Assembly: GCA_963575745.1 (NCBI GenBank)
Contig: CAUYUJ010006558.1
Location: forward strand, 247,501 to 311,500
DNA: 64,000 nucleotides
DNA from: Prorocentrum cordatum
Taxonomy: Eukaryota; Sar; Dinophyceae; Prorocentrales; Prorocentraceae
Reading direction: 5' to 3'
Both the position numbers and the translations under genes were made by a program. The notes beneath the pieces are model-generated. The model made no database searches. It was not told the DNA's origin and saw only the letters and a list, made by a program, of their open reading frames with translations. Of the stretch, positions 28,411-38,454 are shown one piece after another (within the stretch, counting starts at the first letter, position 1; the number at the start of each line of letters is the position of its first letter).

Positions 28411-29031
28411 GAGGTAGCACAGGGGGCGGTAGCACAAGGGCTGCCGCCTCGGATTCGAACATGAGCTGCGGGCTCCATAGAGGGAGGGCCCCCGCCTGAG
28501 GCTTCCTCGCAATTCTCTCACAGACGAGGCTCCCGATCGAGACTTCATACTCAGGCCTGGGGACCCAATAGTGACGACGCTTACAAGCTTGAGGATGACC
28601 TGCGGACTCCCGCCTGGGACTTCCCTCAAGGTGTCAGTGTGAGTGTGATGATGACCGATGGCCATAAACGGATAATGTCAATGTTGATGCTGGTTGGTGG
28701 TGGTGCTGAGTGTGATGATGATGATGATGACCGATGGTCATGATTCGATGACGACAGGTGGTTGAGGATGCTGGCGTGCTGATGGCTGCTGCTGGTGATG
28801 ATGAGTCAATGCGAGCGAGTGAGCTGTAGTGATGGTGACGCTGGTGGACGAGAGTGATGATGATACGGTCGAGAGGAGGAGGGGGTGACGAGGTTCCTGC
28901 GCGGAGTGTGTCCAAAGAAAACAAGCATCCCACTTAGGATTTGACGAGACAACGCTTTGAATCAACATCGGGATCTTGCGCGGGCACTCCGCGATCACTT
29001 TGCATTGGCTTGTTATGGGCGCGCGGCAGGG
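28411..29031. other. Unassigned sequence with GATGAT runs
   Basis: No gene recognised; TGATGATGATG-rich stretches at about 28640-28870. Ends at the target duplication of the minus-strand copia element. Confidence 0.5.
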
Positions 29032-29036
29032 GTGCC
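29032..29036 (-). repeat. Target-site duplication GTGCC, left
   Basis: GTGCC abuts the left LTR and is repeated at 44239-44243 beyond the right LTR. Confidence 0.85.
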
Positions 29037-29298
29037 AGTTTGAAGGGGGCTGGAAGGCCCAGCCAACAGCCTCGCCTCAGGCGAAGCCAAGCTCCCGCTC
29101 TGTTGTACCGTAGCAACGATAGTCCCAGTACGAGAGGAGATGCCATCTCAAGGAATCGGAAGATACTTTCAGTCTCGATGGCGATTGCGTGCCTCGCGGC
29201 GAGGCACGGTCAAATTTGGGCGGCCGGCCGCTTGAGCCGACGCGGCCGCGGGCGCGCGCTCGCTTCCACTCCTTGCGCCCCTCAGCTCGCTTTAGAGT
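29037..29298 (-). repeat. 3' LTR of the minus-strand element (262 bp)
   Basis: Matches 43977-44238 with 23 substitutions and no gaps (8.8%), mostly transitions. The element-strand sequence upstream is pyrimidine-rich, so no normal polypurine tract is evident. Confidence 0.9.
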
Positions 29299-29500
29299 CC
29301 GGGGGAGGGGGGGGCGAAGCGTGAGCCCGTCGCCCCTATACAGCAGGCGCAGCAGCTAACCTACACAAGAACAGAAAAGGAAACGGGCCCAAAGGAAGGT
29401 GGACCCGCTAGCAAACTGCCTCGCACATGTATGGCACACTTATCAAGCGGCGTCAGAACTTGGTGTCTGGCCGGCCCGATGTGGAGTATGTATCTTCAGG
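29299..29500 (-). other. Untranslated tail between pol and the 3' LTR
   Basis: No coding content beyond the RNase H end; a G-rich patch lies at 29299-29320. Confidence 0.5.
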
Positions 29501-30808
29501 TCATGTTTGAAGGTCTGTATACTTCCCATGACTTGTAGGAACATTTCTCTGTCGGCCCCCCTCGGCGTGGCCATCCGCAGTCATATCGCGGGTATCGCAC
29601 CGCTGAATGCTGTGCACGGTTCCACGCCCCATCATCTGTCGTGTCTAACTGATGTGTCCTGAAAGGGTGCACTCTGTCGGCTTCTTCCAGTTTTTGCTTG
29701 ACAAGGACTTTAAAACAGACTCAGCATCGATGGCCAAAGTGACCTTGATGCTGAGGCCACACAACCCAAATCTATCTTTGACGTTCAAGTGAATGGGCGA
29801 GAGAGGCCCCGCGTGGAGCTCGTGCAGAGTCACAAATCGTGGGATAACAGCCCTCCAAACTATGGGCTGCTAGTGTCTCCGCTGAATAGCTCGAGTGGAC
29901 CTGCAAGCGGTGAGAGTTGCAGTGCGCATCAATCAAGTGAACGACAGGTTTACCAGATGACGTGTTTCCACGTCGTAGCAGGTTTGCCCCGCGAATAGCG
30001 TAGCCTCTGACGTCGTCGTCGGCGTCTCCGCCCAGGCGTCGATATCCTGAGTCGCTATGTAAGTCGCCCTCGCCCGTGGGGTTCATCGCCCGGTAGACGA
30101 TCTTCTTCGGGCAGGCCTGTAACTTTCTGGTGATCGCGTTCAGTCGTCGCACTTGAATGTTGGTCGGTCCTTGGACACGCTGTAGAGATACAAGATACAC
30201 CATTAACCACACCTGGGTGATTAGTGCATATGCCAGCGCGCCCCTGAGACTGACGAACATGTCTGCAACCATCTTGGTTGCTTGAGCGTCGGCGTCAGCG
30301 CTGGTTAGTTCGGGATGTTGGATAGGACGGAGCTGTTTAATGTATTCATCTTGATCCAAGGTAACATTACCGGCCTCGTCCTTAGTGTATCTAATAGCAC
30401 AGTTCGTATATGTGTGCTTGCTGAGTTTACACTTACCGAAAGCATCTTCAACGCATTTGACATATTTGTCAACGGTGTCCTCAGTGCCGGCCATATTAAT
30501 GTCATCAAAATGTTTGGCCGTGAGCAAATTATTGCTCGTCTCGAACTCCTCGTCGTGCGACGTGGGTCGGAGGCCAAATCCTCCGGTGGTTCTCCGGAGC
30601 TTCAGTGAAAAAGCCCGTGGAGCGCCCTTAGTGCCTGTGCCCGGTTGCAAGCACTGCAGGCAGTGCTTTGACTCGTCGTAGTTCTCGAACCCTGGAAGAG
30701 TACAGAGCACAGTGGCCGATCCAGGCGGCAAAGTAAAGCACGCCACACGTTCCTTTTCACCAGTAGCCTCAGCAAGTTCCTGATAGGTCAATCCCTTCAG
30801 GAAGGCCA
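29501..30808 (-). pseudogene. copia RT palm (C-terminal part) and RNase H
   Basis: The 29772-30809 frame begins inside RT motif A (VAFLKGL), contains KGAPRAFSLKL, which parallels the copia YGLKQAPRxW motif, and HFDDIN (about 30500), the catalytic DD motif. RNase H motifs follow: LHSDSGYRR and HSSYSAETLAA. A frame change near 29800 leads to VTLAIDAESVLKSLSS, the third catalytic Asp region, ending at an in-frame TAG (29645-29647) where Trp is expected. Beyond the stop the frame still reads IQRCDTRDMTADGHAEG to a TGA at 29501-29503. The RNase H is therefore recognisable to its C-terminus but broken by one shift and one nonsense codon. Confidence 0.85.
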
Positions 30809-31545
30809 CGTTTATGTCGAGGGAGCATTATGATCCACTGCTTCATGCACGCTGCCGCGCTAACGAGTAACCTCTGGCTTGACCTTCTTGCTGTTCCCGA
30901 ACATGTTTCTACGTCGAAAACTTCCTGGTCCATGAAGCCTCGGAATACCAAGAGTAGTCGGATGGTACGTTCCATCACGCCCCTTTCGTTCTTCACGAAT
31001 TTCCATTTGCACACATATCTCGAAGTCATGATGCTCGACGCTTTGGCTATCTCCTGCATGTTAAAGCATTTGTTGTCGAACCATGTCTTGAGCTCAGTGA
31101 AGAGGGCCTTCGATACTTTATCGGGATTCGCCTGGATGTCAGCTTCAGCGAGGAGGTCGTCTTCCTTGACGACCACGGCTCGCTTTGCAGCGGCGGCAAC
31201 GTATACTCGCATAGTGGTCACCCGGCCGGCATCGAATATCATGCGTTGCTGCTCGGACAAGACTACCTTCGACATTTCTGTCGTAAAGCATAGTTCGACG
31301 TATCGACCATTTTCGTCTGAGTCGAGTCCGTAGCTGTCGTCTTCGACCATGGTGCACAGGGGGGCGTAGTACGTCTCCTCGGTATCGGAGTCGCGAGTGC
31401 GCCCCCACTTCGGCAGGTGCCCCCGCTGTTCGTCAGCTGCAGTGATCAGCACGCTCCGATCTGAAACTGCGTGGGTATGGTAGAAGGGTCTTCTGGTGGA
31501 GCTACCTCCAACAATTCTCTTTCCTCTTGCAATTCTGCGTACCAC
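30769..31545 (-). pseudogene. copia reverse transcriptase N-terminal region
   Basis: A 258-codon frame. C-terminal residues include TSRYVCKWKFVKNERG and LLLVFRGFMDQEVFDVETCS, which parallel the conserved copia RT start (W-x-x-K, KARLVxRGxxQ, T-x-SP), followed by SSQRLLVSAAACMKQW. Just after this, at about 30820-30835, a frame change moves the read into CSLDINVAFLKGL (motif A) in the next frame. Upstream residues are acidic linker. Confidence 0.85.
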
Positions 31546-31547
31546 AC

Positions 31548-31938
31548 CTACATAACATGCGACTCAAGATAAACTTCCGGTTCCTCGTAAATCGTAGAGA
31601 GCCGTCCGTCATCATGTGCTGGTTCGGTTTCTGAAGCTTCTCTTGCGGTTCCCTCCGGTGTCGGCGCATAAGCCAAGTCCTCAAGTTCTGACATGTCCTG
31701 ATCGAAACCTGCTTGAGGTTTTGTGGACTTCAGGCATTGGATGATTCGTGCATGTGCTGGCCCAGTGATATCATACATATATATATATATAGAAATATTC
31801 AGAGCAGTACCTTCTGCTTCGTAGTAATGGAATCCTGGATTCACGTCGTTGTCGTGATGAACCAATGTGCAGCTGTCTGCATGAGTAACCGGAGGTAGCT
31901 CATGGACACTCCTGGATAATCTGACCGAAACTACATTC
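31548..31938 (-). pseudogene. Integrase-RT linker with TA insertion
   Basis: A short acidic frame (DLAYAPTPEGTAREASETE) lies between the integrase C-terminus and RT, broken by a TA microsatellite at about 31775-31792 (read as IYIYMY). Probably the linker of the old polyprotein. Confidence 0.5.
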
Positions 31939-32723
31939 TCAATGCGAGAGAAAGTTTCTGATAAGATATTGTAGGTCCAAATGTACCTTAAGAGATAGAC
32001 GACTTCCAGTTGTCATCTGAAGCGTACCTTTCTTGGCCGGCACATAGCCAAATGTCAAAGCAGGTCTCCCCGCTGATAGGCTGGCTACGAATGTCAACAC
32101 TGTGCGTAGTGCAGTGTTGTCGGAGCCCATCTCTCGGGCTATGAGTGCTTCAATGTATAGTGAATGTCTTGCATCGCCGTATTGTACTTGAAAATCTTGA
32201 TCGCCTACTCGGATGATGACCTGACCCCTTTCGAGATCATTCCTTACGACAAGGAGCGGGCCATTCCAGCCTCCCCAGTCATCCTTCGTGGTCGTAGGGC
32301 GATGGTAGTCGACCAAGTCTCCTTCGCCAAAGTAGTGCTGACTGGTAATTGTCGTCTTAGTGCGTGATTGATCTTAGCTGCTGCCGTGGCCTGTGTGATA
32401 GCTTCAATACATACCCTGCGCATCGTCTGTGCACGAGAATGATCTGATGTTTCCGTCGGCTGCACGTGGTCCAGAACAGGGAGGTCAGGGAGCATTGCTG
32501 GTTGCCGTCCAATGGAGACACCTCGTTATAGAAGGTGAATGCGTTGGCGGCGAACAAGGCTTCGTGGAGTAGTCTGGTGAACACAAGAGGTATGTCTAAC
32601 CTATTGAGTTCAGCGTAAAGTAAATGGCGTAGGATGCCATTTCTGGCCTCGATCGTTGTAGCGCGCTGTCCACGCGCACGTATTCTAAGTTCAGTGCCTT
32701 TTGCCCTACCAGCTCCACTCGAG
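31939..32723 (-). pseudogene. Integrase remnant: catalytic Glu and C-terminal domain only
   Basis: On the minus strand, TELRIRARGQRATTIEARNG (about 32690-32635) contains the third catalytic residue (Glu, codon 32648-32650). HEALFAANAFTFYNEVSP and, after frame changes near 32500 and 32350, VDYHRPTTTKDDWGGWNGP and VRNDLERGQVIIRVG form the C-terminal DNA-binding part. The HHCC zinc domain and the first two catalytic Asp are absent: the upstream frame passes directly from a Pro/Ala linker into this part. An internal deletion is the simplest reading. Confidence 0.8.
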
Positions 32724-33371
32724 GCAGGTTACCCTGCAGCAGGCTCAGCAGCATGTCTTCCAACTGTAATGTCGTGACTGCTTGCGCCCGCGGTGGGTCC
32801 GGCTCTCGAGCCGGGTCTCGGTGCTCTCCGTCGCGTAAGTGATGGTGCTGCTGGCGCCTCGGGTGGTGGTGCTGCTACCTCAGCAGGGTCTGGCAGTGCA
32901 GGTCCTGCTGCCAGCTCGGCGGGAGCCGGCGGTATCTGTCCATGACTGTCGGGCAACTTCCAAGGCTTGGCAAATTTGCATTTGCCAAGTGTTAGTACAT
33001 GTCCAGGTTTGTTATTCCCGTAGTTCTTCTTGCAGCTCGGACACTCCCAATGGTAGTCGTCCTTATCGCACGCAGTGTCTCGGATCTCTATCATGAGAGG
33101 GAGAATGCATGTCAACGTTGTCCGCGCAGGCAGGACAGTCAAGCCCTGCCGATGGTGGTATCGCAATCGAGCCATCAGGTTGTCGGGGAAGACTCGGGTC
33201 GTCCAGATCGCGCCCCCTTGCGTTGGTGACCAACACGGTGGACGAATACGGGTAGCCATGGAAAGGATCACGAGTTGCCTGAAAGAAACGTGTGCGATCT
33301 GAACAGACTCGAAAAAGTGTGACTGCACCTTTGATGTATATTGCGCAGCCATGGACACTTCCATATTGCAT
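32724..33371 (-). pseudogene. Zinc-binding pol segment and Pro/Ala linker
   Basis: Two overlapping frames together give LDCPACADN, then WECPSCKKN...H...C (C-x2-C and C-x2-C plus His/Cys), a zinc-binding segment following the methyltransferase-like domain. A frame change near 33090-33110 separates the pairs. A Pro/Ala/Arg-rich linker then ends at a TAA lying in the loop of the hairpin at 32724-32737 (AG*PA); downstream the same frame enters the integrase remnant. Confidence 0.7.
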
Positions 33372-33410
33372 ACCGACGCGCGTTGACGATGGTCACTGCA
33401 TCGCTTCCGT

Positions 33411-33972
33411 TCAAAAGGGGGTGAATAATAGACGATGGTTGGCCATGATCTCGGTCGGTTTTCGTATCAGTACCCCATGGGAATCACGTAAGCCAGTAGC
33501 GCATTGATCCATATTCGCCTTGCAAGTGCCCTTGCTTTTGACCAACGTAGTCCATGGTGGTATCTGATCCACCCGAGTCCCAACTGGTTGTTCTCTAAAG
33601 TAAAACCGTCGAATATCATTTTGACGTACAGCCACCTTCCCACATAAATTTGATATGTGCTCGATCCTCTTTATGGTGTGCATGCCAGGTGTCGTAGTTA
33701 ACCTTGGCATTGAAGTGGGAAGGTAAACCAATTGTTCTGTAGTTGGGCTGAGGTATGACAACCTTGACGAAACAAACGTCTAAATAGTGCATCAATGCAT
33801 ATTGGACCTCCCTGTTGCCAAGATCAACGAAAGTACGTATGTCGAGGTTTCTTCCTGAAGACAGACCTCGGCTGAATGCTAGCTGGGAGATGCCTCCAAT
33901 TCCCCCACATAGTTCTGACATGTCTACCTTATGGTGTCGTCCGTAGCACGAGGTGGGGATTATGGAGAACAC
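33411..33972 (-). pseudogene. DNA methyltransferase-like domain A
   Basis: The frame from 33972 has VDMSELCGGIGGISQLAFS, matching methyltransferase motif I (SAM-binding, GxGG). FVDLGN and VVIPQPNYRTIG follow where motif IV (PPC) is expected, but no catalytic Cys is visible. After a frame change near 33620-33660, FYFREQPVGTRVDQIPPW matches the ENP-type motif VI (EQP here). This order fits a C5-cytosine-methyltransferase-like fold, which has been reported within dinoflagellate retrotransposons; activity is unlikely in this copy. Stops: 33411 and the frame change. Confidence 0.65.
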
Positions 33973-34164
33973 ATCTGCATAAGATTCAGCAGGTTGCCCC
34001 GCAGGTAAGGTGATGAAGGTCTCCTCTCTATCGTCACTATCCGTGTCGGAGTCCAGAGGTACGTCGGTGTAGTGCGTACTACACCCGAGTACTTTCAGGT
34101 CGTCTCCACAGTCGCCGTTGCCTTCTTCGACTATCTTGAGTATCTTGCGTGGTTTGATGCCAGC

Positions 34165-35842
34165 TTATTTGTATGCATTATGCTTTTCTTTTTGTTGAAT
34201 TATGGCATTTGTTGGTAAAGCTGTCTGTTGTTCTGTCTCAGGTGAGCTAAGTGTCGGAAATTCGGGAATACAGGGTAGCGCGCTGCCGCGCTCAATCGAA
34301 GCGGGAGGGAGACGATCGTCATCGATGATCGCCACTCGCCTTGAGCGTGGTCGTGAACTGCCATCTCCCAAGAGAATCGGTTCCGGCTGCTCCCAGTACA
34401 GTCGAGTACGGATGTTGGTAACACCATTGGGTAATGGTGCGTTGTAATTGTACCCAGTCGGCTGGTCCTGAATCTTGATGTCCTGGATGGTCGTGTTGTC
34501 GTCCAGATTCATCGCCACCCGTCTCACAGCGTGATCCCACTCGGGGCCATTCTTAGGAGACTGAAGGTAGGTTCGAACTCCTTTATCAACACGAATATGG
34601 ATACTCAGATGTACTGCACTTGTGTGATTTCTTATTGTTTTATGTAGGCCCCTTTGATCAAGCAGCCTTGCGGTCATGATCGCTAGTGTCTTGTTACGCC
34701 ATTCGGCCTTCTGAGCACCCTGTCCATGCCAGTCTAGAATATGCTCAGTAGGTTCTGCAGGTTCCCCTGCTACATTACATGCGCATCGCCATAGATTGGT
34801 GGGGATGCGCGTACACGTAGTCGCCACTTGCAGATAGGATCCGCTGGGCAACGTGTTGGCGCGGTCGTACTTGAGGCCGAAGTGGCAGAAAAGCATGCGC
34901 ATGACTCGTATACCAAGAACTTCGATAGCATCTCGTATGGGACCTTGTTCCCAGAAATATCCTGGCGGTTCCACAAGTACACTGGTCACGCGTCATACGG
35001 ATAGCCCGAGCCTTGGACATCAGATTTTGGATACGCTGGTAGTGCGGCCCTGCCCTCTTGCCAGACAGCCTCACATGCCAGTCAGCAGGCGTCGCTACCC
35101 ACAACAGTTGGTAAGCACCCGAGAGTAATGCACCCACATACTGTGTACCAGTGGACGTCATTACCTCCGCATGTGTAATGCGCTCGCACATGTATCCACG
35201 CGCTCGGAGGTCAGCGCAAGCTGTCCGTATATCCTCAATGACAAATGCACAAGAATGACAATGATGCGGCAATCCTTCTTTTTCTGCAGCGGCCACACAG
35301 CCGGGTCCACTGCTGTTCGTGGCAGCCGCGCAGCCGGGCTTGCCGCGGCCCCTTGCACGCACAGCCGGTGCCTGGGAAAAGAATGCAGGTTTCCCCGCGT
35401 TTGCTGACAGCACCTGAATGCTCGGCCTGTCTGAGCAAGCGCGAGTGGCCGTGGCGCGCGCCTGCCCCCGCCACTCGTTTGGCGATGGGGGCATCCAAAT
35501 ACCAGTGCCGCGCTTCGCTGCAGAGCCGCTGCTCAAAATAAAAATATAAAACTTCTCAGCGGCATCATCCACTTCTGCAGGTGCCCCTGCCTGCGCAGCG
35601 GAAGGCGTCCACTTCGTACCCTCCTCGTAGATAGCCTGATATATCTTCGCTTGCACATCGCGGAGGGCGGAGTCCTTGTCGGCCGAGGTAGAGGTAGTCC
35701 CAAAGGACATATTTATACGATGCCATGTCTTCAGGGTGTTATTCACCAAAGTCTGGATCGTGAAAGCGAACGTCTCGTCGTTGATAGAGAAACCGATGCC
35801 CTTCGTATCCTGTGACATCATGTACGCGTGGGCATCATTCAC
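34165..35842 (-). pseudogene. Second methyltransferase-like domain B
   Basis: Two frames. The first (34775-35842) holds LLWVATPADWHVRLSGKRAG and PHYQRIQNLMSKA. The second (34165-34989) continues with VLVEPPGYFWEQGP, CHFGLKYDRANTLPSG, LWRCACNV and HILDWHGQG...AEWRNKT. The hydrophobic-strand/TPxDW and VEPP patterns parallel methyltransferase motifs IV and VI, with a C-terminal target-domain-like Cys/His/Trp pattern. Assignment is inference from motif order. The frame change is near 34990. Hairpins at 34757, 35385 and 35577 read AGEPA, AGKPA and AGAPA within it. The second frame's stop at 34165 is a nonsense change; the same frame continues into domain A. Confidence 0.5.
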
Positions 35843-36587
35843 AGCAGGTGCCCCCTGCGATTGGCTCTGGATCGGATGCTTCCCTGACGAGTAATGGAGC
35901 TTCTTCGCGCAGAAAATTGGCCGTGATAGTAAACGACATCCACCCTTGATCCTCAGTGGCCATCTCGCACTCGTCAGCCTCGAGTGCCAGATGCCCGGAG
36001 GGCGTCTTCATCAGGTCGAGTACCCTGGCACCTTTTCCGAGAACCTTGTGCATCTCCACGCCAGGTATGATCATCTTCTCGCGCCCCTGCTCAAGGATCA
36101 GGACGGTCCTCATATTGGACATGCTCCTCAGACCCAATATGGCAGGGAGGTTCTCCCCGGAGCCCTCAGCCACATTTGCTGAGTACGTATCAAGTCTCGG
36201 CACTGCAGGTTGCCCCGCGGGATCTCCCTTTTCTTGGCATGCAATCTTGCAGCGCAGGGATTTGTCGCAAATCGCGGCGCCCTGTCCCACTCCTGACACG
36301 TAAAGCCTCTTCGTGAGGTTCAGCCTTTTGATCGCGTGTCCGTGGGAACGTGATACCTGCTCAAAGGTATGCGCCGTCTTTACTCCAATAATATTGACAT
36401 TACTGCCAATGCCCAGAAGATTAATCAACATACCATTGATCATAGTTCCACTGTTAACTGCCAAGGCTAGCACATGGCATGGACCAACTATTCCAGGAAC
36501 TTCAGATACTGTCGTACCATGCAAGCCTCTGCGGCGCCTCTGCGCCAACACCCAATCATTTCTTGACAGAGATGTGAACACATTCAT
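35835..36587 (-). pseudogene. Retropepsin-like protease with altered active site
   Basis: A 250-codon frame. NLLGIGSNVNIIG (residues 56-68) matches the retropepsin D-S/T-G flap entry, but the catalytic Asp is Gly59. KRLYVSGVGQG, LPAILGLRSM and KTPSGHLALE follow, typical of dinoflagellate copia proteases. It is in the same phase as the RING frame upstream, separated by one TAA at about 36645, so the two were one polyprotein. It ends by frameshift in the hairpin at 35844-35858, which has one extra C; removing it would restore phase with the next frame. Confidence 0.8.
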
Positions 36588-36644
36588 ATACTCACGAGCC
36601 CCTTCTGCTGTAATAGGATTCTTTTCAAATGTCCAGGCTGTAGG

Positions 36645-37733
36645 TTATTCGTCATACATATATGGTTGTGATGTGGAGGTAGTGGGTAAGTTCAGAAACG
36701 CGTCCTCACCCGCGCGCATGCTCATCTGACCATCAGTAGAAATCATAAGTACCGTATGCAGCATGCCGCGTTCGGATATCCCACTATTGCCACTGCGCAT
36801 GCTGGCAGGGCTCTCCGTCCTGCGCTGACTGCGTGGACGGAGATGTCGCCCATATGGCATACAAGAGTGCGAAGGCTGAAGCCATTGAGCGCTCCTGTCG
36901 GTAGCCCTTTCCATGCGCCTCAACCACGCATCGTTCACTGGCACCGAGGGTGGGGCCGATCTAGCAGGTGCCCCTGCGTTGTTGTCGGTCTCTGCCACCA
37001 ATGGCATAGGCACGTCTATAGCAGGTGTCCCTGCAAGTGTGGTTGCCTCCGTTACTGGCCCCGTGTTGGCTGGCGATGCAGGTGGCCCCGCTGGTGTCGT
37101 CATCGAGACGGCCGCGGTGCCCGTCATCATGGCCGTAACGCGGTTGAGCTCATCACGGAGATCCCTGAGCTCGTTCGCCCCTCGGAGTATGTCTTCACTG
37201 CGATTGAGTGACTCTTGATGGCCAGCAAGGGCGCAGTGGAACTCGGCGGTAATGAAGCCAACACCCCTGCATATAGCGCAGGGGGCCTCACTTGCGAAAC
37301 CTTCCATGTTCCCAGCCAACTGTCTATCCACATGAGTGTGTACCACTCGATCCCAGCATTGTGCGTGGAATATGTGGCCGCACTGGAGGCGCCAGACCTT
37401 GTCGTGATTCATGAACAGGTCCAGGCACATGGCACACTCACCGAAGTCGCCGCCACTGATCATGGGCGGTGTTGCCGACGGCCTGAAACGCGTCTGAAGC
37501 TCCAGGGTGGATTCACCAGCCTCGAACCGAATAGGTGATACCGTCGGTAGCTGCATTGATGCAACCATGGCCGGACTGCTAGCAAGTGTCCCTGCTGTAT
37601 TGTGATTAGCAGGTTGCCCCGCGCGGCTCAGCATTCTGTCGGCCTGACGATCCTGATTTCGGCGCTGGCGCGTAGCCTGCGCAGCCACATTGGCTTGCTG
37701 CGCCTCGTGTATGGCGAGGTTCTCAGGGCGCAA
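36645..37733 (-). pseudogene. RING-H2 finger protein segment of the polyprotein
   Basis: A 362-codon frame. A complete RING-H2 signature is present: C100-x2-C103-x14-C118-x-H120-x2-H123-x2-C126-x25-C152-x2-C155, with the usual hydrophobics (CAMCLDLF, LQCGHIFHAQCW, PCAICRG). RING-H2 domains recruit E2 ubiquitin-conjugating enzymes, so the ancestral protein may have been a ubiquitin ligase. Residues 170-200 are coiled-coil-like (ANELRDLRDELNRV). Five or more Ala-Gly-x-x-Ala hairpin readings decorate the protein. All zinc ligands are intact although the element is dead. Confidence 0.88.
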
Positions 37734-38454
37734 CTCTCCCAGGTCGGCGGCAGCACTAGGCCTGGGGCCTGTTGCTGCGCATCTTGATCCATGGAGGGAG
37801 CCAGATAACCATGGTGAGGTATCTGCCCTGGCACACCTGATGCATGCCCTGAGCCATGTGTCAACTGCGACTGGTAGAAGTCGTCGGCCGTCGCCCGGAC
37901 ATATGGATTCTCGGGCTGTGTCCCCACCCGAGGAATACCATTCACCTGGGCATGACAGTCAGGACAGGGTGGATGATCCATTGGCGCTGCTGCAGGACGA
38001 TCAGCAGACGTTGGATCGTAAGTCGGATGACTGAAGAATGCTGGCACATAGCCGAACCGTGCGGAACATACTCCCACGGCGGCGTCCAGTTGGCACTAGG
38101 GAGGTCAATACCATCCCTCCGCATGCTCTGAGCGGCCTCACGCATCCGCCGATACATCCATTCTTGTTGACCAACTGAACTTCTCTGTATGGCGTATTGG
38201 TCAGGAGTGGCAGGTTGCCCCGCATGCGGACGTCGTCGCGATGCAAATGGCGATGTCGCCTGTAGAGCCTGATAGAGCTGCAGCTGCGGATCCGCCCGAA
38301 TGCTTTGGAACCTCGCCTGCAGGCTGCTGTTGCTCCCAGCACTCTGTGGAGTACCAAATGGTGTCGTAGCTCTGCTCATAAGGGCAAATGAGGCAGGTTG
38401 CCCTGCAGGTACTGGCAGTTGTTGTACATGGGCACGCCACGGATCGTTGACGTA
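37628..38454 (-). pseudogene. Unrecognised polyprotein segment
   Basis: Gln/Arg/Ala-rich frames (37942-38379 and 37628-38077) link the Tpt1-like and RING segments, with QQEWMYRRMREAAQSMRRDG probably helical. No domain recognised. One frame change lies near 38050. Hairpins at 38210 and 38393 read AGQPA. Confidence 0.45.

Noticed and set aside
29107-29128. Possible relic of the dinoflagellate spliced leader (ACCGTAGC...)
   Set aside because: Only about 14 of 22 positions match, the second LTR copy matches less, and the site lies within an LTR, so chance resemblance is likely.
29127-29139. AGTACGAGAGGA, as in the sarcin-ricin loop of large-subunit rRNA
   Set aside because: Flanks do not match rRNA and the other LTR copy is different (AGTATGCGAGGA); it is part of the LTR.
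29978-29992. Apparent additional hairpin of the GCRRG-TNNC-CYYGC family
   Set aside because: The loop is 5 nt and the codons (RGANLLRRG) fit the conserved RNase H sequence, so it is probably coincidence.
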